64,000 nucleotides of DNA, from assembly GCA_963921345.3 (NCBI GenBank), contig CAWUFE020000002.1, positions 1,364,001-1,428,000 of the forward strand, written 5' to 3'. This document shows positions 58,775 through 64,000 of this stretch, in pieces. Source of the DNA: Hoeflea_A sp963921345 (GTDB taxonomy: Bacteria; Pseudomonadota; Alphaproteobacteria; Rhizobiales; Rhizobiaceae). The number at the start of each line of letters is the position of its first letter. Position 1 is the stretch's first letter. A model generated the notes under the pieces. The model saw nothing but the letters and a program-made list of their open reading frames with translations. It did not search any database and was not told the origin of the DNA. The position numbers were made by a program, and so were the translations under genes.

Positions 58775-60462
58775 CACAGCACCGGTAGCCACCAATCGTC
58801 CGCGCCTTCCTCGGCAATGTCGTCAAGACAGGGGGCGCCCTGGTACATGTTGATGCGCGTCCAGCGGTCGGACTTGGGATCGAACTTGGACGCGCCGAAG
58901 AAGGAGAGCTTGCAGCGCAGCATGTCGATCGGCAGACAATCGGCACCGATCAGGTTGTCGCGGATTTCCGCATAGGGATGGCGGACTGCCGCCTGCACGC
59001 GGCGCACCGCATGACGATGGCCGGGATGCAGCATCAGGAACTCCGCTGCCGACAGCGCGTCTTCGACGCTACCGAGATCGGCAGCCAGGGCCGCCACCTG
59101 CCGGGCGATATCGAGCGGCGATTCCCGGTCCGCCCCGGGTTCCTCATAGCGCTCGCCGAGGCGTGGCTCGAGTTTCTCCTCCGACACGTACCAGAACCGG
59201 CTCGTCTCGGACCGGTCGGTAAAATCGATGTCGGCCGCCCAGGAAAAATGGGTGCCGATCAGCTCGCGCAACTGAGCGGCCGTCATGCCCGGATCAAGCC
59301 GCAGGCCGACTCGCGTGCTGAACGTATCGGCCAGGTCGTCGATCAGCCCGCCATTCAGTTCGAGCACCAGAGACACGGCCAGTTCCTGGCATTCGATGCC
59401 ATATCCCGATGCGAGCTTGATCAGCCGGTTCCAGGGTTCACCGGCATCCAGCCAGGAACGGTCGGCGGTCGTGACCAGTTCGGCCCATTCGCGACGAACC
59501 TCGAGAATCCGGTCCATCTGCCGCGTATCCGCGACGTTCCACTCTTCCAGGTGACGCGCGGCGCGCTGCATCAGCGCGCCGGCCCGATCGACAGTCGCCG
59601 CATCCGCAAATGCGACCGAACGCACCCGCGCCAACGCCGTCTCGCGCGCCAGCATCCAGTTGCTGAGCAGCACGGGATGGTTGACCAGGAACGGCGCCAT
59701 GCCAAGCCCCGTCGAATTGCCGATGCCGAGATGGCGTTTCAGCCGCGGATCGAGAGGACAGAAACTGTCGGGCGCGCGCGCTTCGGCGATATGTTCGACG
59801 AGATCATGGGAGAAACCCCGGATCAGCCACACCGTCAGCATTTCCGCAGCGAAGGGGCCCGACAATGACGGCCGCTGGGAAATCCGCTCATGGTCGGCCA
59901 CGCCGAATTTGCCGTTGCCGTAGACGGCCGTGGTGCGCAGCAGATAGCCGATCGACTGCACCAGTTCCTCGTCCGGCTGCCGGCCGTGCGCAAGCCGGTC
60001 GACGACATGGTCGAAGAACCTCACGGACTTGTTGGCGCGGCTCAGCACTAGTTCGCTGGGTGAAAAGCGGCCGGCTTCCTGACGCGGTGCATTGGAGCGC
60101 AGCCGGTCGATATCGGCCTCTGTCGGAATGCCGTCGAACAGGACGTAGCTCGTGTCCCAGGCTTCGGCGATCACCCGGTCGGTGCGCCGGTCGGCGTCCA
60201 AAGGCGTTGAAAACGCGACCAGGCTGTAGTCGTGACCGCCCAGGGGCACCGAGTACACAGCGTGACCGAACCCGTTCCGGTCCATTTGCCACACCTGGCG
60301 GGACACGCGCACCTTCTGTGCCGACAGATTGCGCACCAGGGTGCGCATGAAGCTGAGGCGCGTCGGATAGAAAGCCCCCATCCGCGCCAGCCGCATCACC
60401 TGGTCCGGCGGGCGCAGCGGCTTCGGCGGCGAGTTCCGGTCGGGCTGCGGCCGCAGCGTCAT
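58774..60462 (-). CDS. 562-residue protein of unknown function
   Basis: A large cytoplasmic protein without signal peptide or membrane segments. It is Arg-, Leu- and Trp-rich with helical stretches; notable segments are RLARMGAFYPTRLSFMRTLV near the start, YSLVAFSTPLD, AVYGNGKFGVADHERI, LGIGNSTGLGMAPFLVNHP (a glycine-rich turn) and LMLHPGHRHAVRRVQ near the C-terminus. The start at 60462 overlaps the dipeptidase stop by 4 nt (ATGA) and its stop is coupled to the DUF3726-like gene, so it is a core member of this pathway. No family function could be named. Confidence 0.75.
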   Translation of the reverse strand: MTLRPQPDRNSPPKPLRPPDQVMRLARMGAFYPTRLSFMRTLVRNLSAQKVRVSRQVWQMDRNGFGHAVYSVPLGGHDYSLVAFSTPLDADRRTDRVIAEAWDTSYVLFDGIPTEADIDRLRSNAPRQEAGRFSPSELVLSRANKSVRFFDHVVDRLAHGRQPDEELVQSIGYLLRTTAVYGNGKFGVADHERISQRPSLSGPFAAEMLTVWLIRGFSHDLVEHIAEARAPDSFCPLDPRLKRHLGIGNSTGLGMAPFLVNHPVLLSNWMLARETALARVRSVAFADAATVDRAGALMQRAARHLEEWNVADTRQMDRILEVRREWAELVTTADRSWLDAGEPWNRLIKLASGYGIECQELAVSLVLELNGGLIDDLADTFSTRVGLRLDPGMTAAQLRELIGTHFSWAADIDFTDRSETSRFWYVSEEKLEPRLGERYEEPGADRESPLDIARQVAALAADLGSVEDALSAAEFLMLHPGHRHAVRRVQAAVRHPYAEIRDNLIGADCLPIDMLRCKLSFFGASKFDPKSDRWTRINMYQGAPCLDDIAEEGADDWWLPVL

Positions 60463-61463
60463 GTCGACCGCGCCTCGAAGGATTGGTCGTAGAAACGCAG
60501 CCAGTTGCCGCCGAGGATCGCCGCCCTTTCCTCTTCGGAAAAACCGACCGCGGCGAGGCCGTCGGCGATGTTGCCGAAATCCCGATTGTCGCGGAACCAA
60601 TCCGGCTGACGCGGGAAGCCCGGCGCTGCCGGGCTGCCCTCGCCATAATCGACATCCTTGGTCCAGCGGCCATTGCGCATCCAGGAGACGACACTGTCCG
60701 GCTGGTCCTGGCAGAGATCGGACCCGATCCCCAGGTGATGCGCTCCGTACCGCTCCGCGGCCTCGGCGACCATTCGGCAGAAGCTTTCCAACGTACACTC
60801 GCCGCCGTCTTTCAAATGGTGGGCATAGAGCGAGAAACCGAGCATGCCGCCGCTTTCGGTGAGCGCGCGCAGCACGGCGTCGGACTTGTTGCGGTTGGCG
60901 GCATGCCACCAGGCCGGATTGGCATGGCTGACGACGATCGGCCGCTCAGACAGCTCGATCGCCTGCAGGGTCGAGCGTTCTGCAGAGTGGCTCATATCGA
61001 CCACCATGCCGACGCGGTTCATCTCCGCAATCACCTGGCGGCCGAAGCGGGTCACTCCCGTATCTTCCTCCTCGTAACAGCCGGTCGCCAGCAGCGACTG
61101 GTTGTTATAGGTGAGCTGCATGAAACGGACGCCAAGCGTGTGGCAGATCTCGACGAGGCCAAGATCGTCCTCGATGGGCGACGGGTTCTGAAAGCCGAAA
61201 AAGATCGCCGTGCGGTTTTCGCGCATCGCCCGACGAACATCGGCACCGGTACGGCCCGGGAAAATCAGATCCCCATGACGCTCGAACCGGCGGTTCCAGG
61301 CTTCCAGATTCAGCACCATCTCGCGAAAGTTCTCGTGATAGGCGATGGTCGCATGAACCGCGTGCACGCCGCCGTCGCGCATCTGCCGGAAGGTCTTCTC
61401 TGACCAGTTGGCGTATTGCAGGCAGTCGACCAGCGGCCGGTCGCGAAATGGAACGTCATCCAT
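60459..61463 (-). CDS. Membrane dipeptidase (peptidase M19) family protein
   Basis: A 334-residue zinc amidohydrolase of the renal dipeptidase family. VVDMSHSAERSTLQAIE and RPIVVSHANPAWW carry two metal-binding His, and HHLGIGSDLCQDQ the Asp near the second metal. The N-terminal H-x-D pair of classical members is not obvious (PLVDCLQYANW). Family members cleave dipeptides, N-acyl amino acids or cyclic amides. ATG 61463 overlaps the aldehyde dehydrogenase end by 8 nt. Confidence 0.85.
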   Translation of the reverse strand: MDDVPFRDRPLVDCLQYANWSEKTFRQMRDGGVHAVHATIAYHENFREMVLNLEAWNRRFERHGDLIFPGRTGADVRRAMRENRTAIFFGFQNPSPIEDDLGLVEICHTLGVRFMQLTYNNQSLLATGCYEEEDTGVTRFGRQVIAEMNRVGMVVDMSHSAERSTLQAIELSERPIVVSHANPAWWHAANRNKSDAVLRALTESGGMLGFSLYAHHLKDGGECTLESFCRMVAEAAERYGAHHLGIGSDLCQDQPDSVVSWMRNGRWTKDVDYGEGSPAAPGFPRQPDWFRDNRDFGNIADGLAAVGFSEEERAAILGGNWLRFYDQSFEARST

Positions 61464-62919
61464 GGCTTGCCTCCGGCGCTCCGGCAAAGATGTAGGACGT
61501 CTTCACCTGGGTGTAGAATTCAACCGCCGAGCGCCCCTGTTCGCGCGGACCCGAGCTGGAGTTCTTCCGACCGCCGAAGGGCACGTGATAGTCGGTCCCG
61601 GCCGTCGGCAGATTGACGGTTACGCAGCCGGTCTCCACACGGCGCCGAAAATCGGTGGCCATGGCAAGCGAGCGTGTGCAAATGCCGGCGACCAGTCCGT
61701 ATTCCGTGTCGTTGGCGACCGACAGACCCTGCTCATAGGAATCGATACGCTGGATGGCGGCAATCGGCGCGAACATCTCTTCACGATTGAGCGCCATGTC
61801 GTTGCTGGTTGCGGTCAGCAATGCCGGCGCCATGTAGTAGCCCTCATGGTCCAGCTGCAGTCGTTCGCCGCCTGTCGCAACCGTGGCGCCATCGGCGCGG
61901 GCGCGCCCGATCCACTCCAGGTTCGACGTTAGTTGCGCCTCGCTGACTACCGGCCCCATCTGCGTATCCTTGTCCAGTGCATGACCGACACGCAACGACG
62001 ACAACGCCGTTGCCAGTTTGTCGGCAAATTGGTCGTGCACCCTATCATGGACCAGGAGCCGCGACGAGGCGGTGCATTTCTGGCCGGTGCCGGAATATCC
62101 GCCGGCAAGCGCTGCGGAAACGGCGAGATCGAGGTCGGCATCGTCCATGACCAGCAAGGCGTTTTTGGAGCCGAGTTCAAGCTGGTATTTCGTCAGATTG
62201 GCGGCTGCCGCGGCGGCGACGCGCCGGCCGGTGGCCAGCGAACCGGTAAAGGTCACCGCATCGACACCCGAATGGCCGGCCAAACCGTTGCCGACCACGG
62301 AGCCCGGCCCCATGAGCAGTTGAAAGGCACCGTCCGGAAGGCCGGCGCGTGAGAGGATCTCAGCCAGTGCCCAAGCGGAGGCGGGCGTGTCGTTGGCAGG
62401 TTTCCAGATGACGCTGTTGCCGAAGGCCAGCGCCGGGGCGATCTTCCAGCTGGCGGTGGCGGTCGGAAAGTTCCAGGGCGAAATGACCGCGACCACGCCC
62501 ATCGGCTCGCGACGCACGTCGATCTCGATTCCCGGACGGACCGAATCGGCATTTTCTCCGAGCTGGCGCAGCACCTCGGCAGCGAAATAGGTAAAGAACT
62601 GGCCGGCACGGTAGACCTCGCCCCTGCCCTCGGCCAGCGGCTTGCCCTCTTCCCGGCTGAGCAACGTGCCCAGCTCTTCGGCGCGGGCCATGAGTTCCCT
62701 GCCGACCGTATCGAGAACGGTCTGCCGCGCCTCGAGCCCGACATCGCGCCATGCCGGCAGCGCTTCCCTGGCCGCGGCAACGGCATTGTCGAGCTGACGG
62801 CTATCGGCTTGCGCGTACAATCCGACAAAGTCGGTGATGTCAGACGGATTGCGGTTCTCGACGGCGTCAACGCCCTCCAACCATTCCCCGGCAACGAGAT
62901 TTCGGTACAGCTCGGTCAT
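61456..62919 (-). CDS. Aldehyde dehydrogenase (2-oxoglutarate semialdehyde DH-like)
   Basis: A 487-residue NAD(P)-dependent aldehyde dehydrogenase. ISPWNFPTATASWKIAPALAFG is the N-terminal cofactor block, TFTGSLATGRRV the nucleotide-binding turn, LELGSKNAL the general-base Glu and GQKCTASSRLLV the catalytic Cys. VTVNLPTAGTDYHVPFGGRKNSS resembles the 2-oxoglutarate semialdehyde branch. First gene of the operon ALDH, dipeptidase, unknown protein, DUF3726-like, Ldh2; divergent from LysR. Confidence 0.88.
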   Translation of the reverse strand: MTELYRNLVAGEWLEGVDAVENRNPSDITDFVGLYAQADSRQLDNAVAAAREALPAWRDVGLEARQTVLDTVGRELMARAEELGTLLSREEGKPLAEGRGEVYRAGQFFTYFAAEVLRQLGENADSVRPGIEIDVRREPMGVVAVISPWNFPTATASWKIAPALAFGNSVIWKPANDTPASAWALAEILSRAGLPDGAFQLLMGPGSVVGNGLAGHSGVDAVTFTGSLATGRRVAAAAAANLTKYQLELGSKNALLVMDDADLDLAVSAALAGGYSGTGQKCTASSRLLVHDRVHDQFADKLATALSSLRVGHALDKDTQMGPVVSEAQLTSNLEWIGRARADGATVATGGERLQLDHEGYYMAPALLTATSNDMALNREEMFAPIAAIQRIDSYEQGLSVANDTEYGLVAGICTRSLAMATDFRRRVETGCVTVNLPTAGTDYHVPFGGRKNSSSGPREQGRSAVEFYTQVKTSYIFAGAPEASHG

Positions 62920-62956
62920 TGCGGCTCCCTTTCGGCGCTAAAATCAGCCAGGATTT

Positions 62957-63007
62957 CATTTCAATCAAACGGAAATTTCTGTTATGAATTTCAAAATAAT
63001 TGAAATG
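62957..63007. promoter_or_regulatory. LysR-type operator cluster between ALDH and lysR
   Basis: An AT-rich divergent promoter region. ATTTCAA-AATAA-TTGAAAT (62988-63006) is a perfect palindrome with 7-bp arms, and CATTTCAAT (62957-62965) pairs with ATTGAAATG (62999-63007) as a wider 9-bp inverted repeat. The repeated TTTCAA half-site is the probable target of the adjacent regulator. Confidence 0.6.
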
Positions 63008-63014
63008 GACTCCC

Positions 63015-63932
63015 ATGATCAAACTGGAAGCAATGCGGGTTTTCGTCACCGTTGCCGAGCTCGGCAACATCAAGGACGCCTCCGACCGGCTGGGGCGCAC
63101 GGCGTCGGCGATTTCGATGACACTCAAGCAGATCGAGGAGGAGGTTGGCGGACCGCTTTTCGAATCCGACCGCAAGAACGCATTGACGGCACTCGGCGCC
63201 TTCATGCTCGACACCGGACGCGAGCAGATCGACGCCTATGACCGCGCCATCCGCAGGGTGCACGCCTACGCTCAAAGCCGCATTGGCCAACTGACCGTTG
63301 CGTCCGTCCCCTCGGTCGCCGCCAATCTTGTGCCGCCGCTGCTGCATCGGTTCATCGACGACCACCCGGGAGTGGAGATCGAGCTGATCGATACCGACAG
63401 CCGGTCGGTGCGGCAGCAGGTCGAACAGGGCAATGCCGATCTGGGCATTGCCGGCCGGCCGCGCAGCGATGCGCTGGTGTCCTTTCAGCCGCTCTTCGGC
63501 GACAGTTTCATGCTGGTCTGCAGCAGCGAAAGCCCGTTGACCCGCCTCGGGCGGCCGGTCGAATGGCCGGATCTGCAATCGGAAGTCTTGATCCTCAACG
63601 GTGCCGTCACAATCGGCGATGTGCCTGGATACCGAACGCTTGCCGACAAGGCGCTGATCACCGTGCGCAACGTCACCTCGTTGCTGGCGATGGCGCGCGA
63701 GGGGCTCGGCGTGACCCTGCTGCCGAAACTCACCACTATCCACCTGCCCGATGGGGTTGCGGCGCTCGAACTTGCGGATGCCCGCATGAAACGGGAGGTC
63801 GGACTGATCGAACGCAATAATGTCCGCCGCAGCCCGGTCGCAGCGGCCTTTCGGCAGTCTGTCCTGACGGAAGCGGCCGCCTGGATCGAGGAGCTTGCTC
63901 TGGACCCTGTCGAACCGCTGGAACATCAGTGA
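63015..63932 (+). CDS. LysR-family transcriptional regulator
   Basis: A 305-residue LTTR. The N-terminal HTH (about 1-60) reads MIKLEAMRVFVTVAELGNIKDASDRLGRTASAISMTLKQIE. The effector domain begins near residue 90 (QLTVASVPSVAANLVPPLL). ATG 63015 is preferred to TTG 63000, which lies inside the palindrome. Divergent from the aldehyde dehydrogenase operon and its likely regulator. Confidence 0.9.
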   Translation: MIKLEAMRVFVTVAELGNIKDASDRLGRTASAISMTLKQIEEEVGGPLFESDRKNALTALGAFMLDTGREQIDAYDRAIRRVHAYAQSRIGQLTVASVPSVAANLVPPLLHRFIDDHPGVEIELIDTDSRSVRQQVEQGNADLGIAGRPRSDALVSFQPLFGDSFMLVCSSESPLTRLGRPVEWPDLQSEVLILNGAVTIGDVPGYRTLADKALITVRNVTSLLAMAREGLGVTLLPKLTTIHLPDGVAALELADARMKREVGLIERNNVRRSPVAAAFRQSVLTEAAAWIEELALDPVEPLEHQ

Positions 63933-63964
63933 ACAACGCGGTCGGCCAGGCAAAAGTTCTTTGC

Positions 63965-63994
63965 TTGACAATAGGTCAGCAATACTGACATAAA
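63965..63994 (+). promoter_or_regulatory. Promoter with palindrome at the right edge
   Basis: TTGACA (63965-63970) is followed, 18 nt on, by CATAAA (63989-63994), a plausible -35/-10 pair. Between them GTCAG-CAATA-CTGAC (63975-63989) is a perfect palindrome with 5-bp arms that could hold a repressor. It probably serves a gene beyond the window. Confidence 0.4.
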
Positions 63995-64000
63995 TTGGCC

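Noticed and set aside
1..64000. CRISPR arrays, tRNA or rRNA genes, insertion sequences, phage genes, attachment sites
   Set aside because: No repeated spacer units, tRNA-like T-loops with matching stems, transposases, integrases or paired terminal repeats were noticed by eye; a dedicated scan could still find a short RNA gene.

Overview
The window is GC-rich, densely packed and mostly arranged in co-directional operons. The organism looks like an alphaproteobacterium, most likely Hyphomicrobiales (Rhizobiales). The evidence is the rhizobial-type C-P lyase layout (two PhnE permeases, one with a long insert, plus a DUF1045 protein and a hexapeptide transferase), the many ABC, TRAP, DMT and MFS importers and exporters, and the urate ring-opening genes. 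No tRNA, rRNA, insertion sequence, prophage or CRISPR array was seen. Identifications come from reading motifs and family resemblance by eye; no database search was run.

Layout. 1-625: truncated lipoprotein gene. 778-4484 (-): purine/urate operon puuE-uraD-allA-uacT-uraH. 4621-8039: Fe-type alcohol dehydrogenase, GST, and a TetR regulator divergent from a crotonase, with two TCGAC-type palindromes between them. 8055-9868 (-): two adjacent paralogous DMT exporters. 10551-22971 (-): a complete phosphonate system. phnGHIJKL plus a hexapeptide transferase are followed by a terminator-like hairpin, then phnC-phnD-phnE-phnE, DUF1045, phnM and phnN. The GntR repressor phnF is divergent, and the phnG promoter carries a good Pho box and a palindrome suited to PhnF. 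23849-29637: small catabolic, detoxification and membrane genes (methyltransferase, tautomerase, NTF2-like, GST with HxlR regulator, exonuclease, ceramidase-like, class III CoA-transferase). 29720-30844: HTH-fused citrate synthase-like protein behind a MerR-architecture promoter. 30849-32044: exported caspase-like protein with a small exported partner. 32134-34265: two exporters.

34377-36565 is the most unusual locus. A NADAR protein is divergent from a PAS protein, a T4-Pnk-like kinase and a Thg1-like 3'-5' RNA polymerase. The kinase and Thg1 genes overlap by 4 nt, which suggests an RNA end-repair cassette. 36663-37420: ArsR/ArsI-CadI pair. 37481-42785: serine hydrolase and fused TRAP transporter with an AraC regulator. 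42798-46165: DMT exporter, LysR regulator and SHMT-like enzyme. 46208-49324: cobalamin riboswitch controlling a B12-type ABC importer, with a hairpin that appears to sequester the ribosome site. 49330-51218: split MnmC (FAD oxidase and MnmD methylase as divergent genes). 51209-53804: DUF2000, AraC and MFS genes.

53863-63932: a betaine-type ABC importer followed by an Ldh2-family dehydrogenase, a DUF3726-like protein, a 562-residue protein of unknown function, an M19 dipeptidase, an aldehyde dehydrogenase and a divergent LysR regulator. Similar TTTCA/TTGAA palindromes lie in front of both the importer and the aldehyde dehydrogenase, so this is probably one regulon for uptake and breakdown of an osmolyte or imino-acid-type compound whose identity cannot be read from the sequence.
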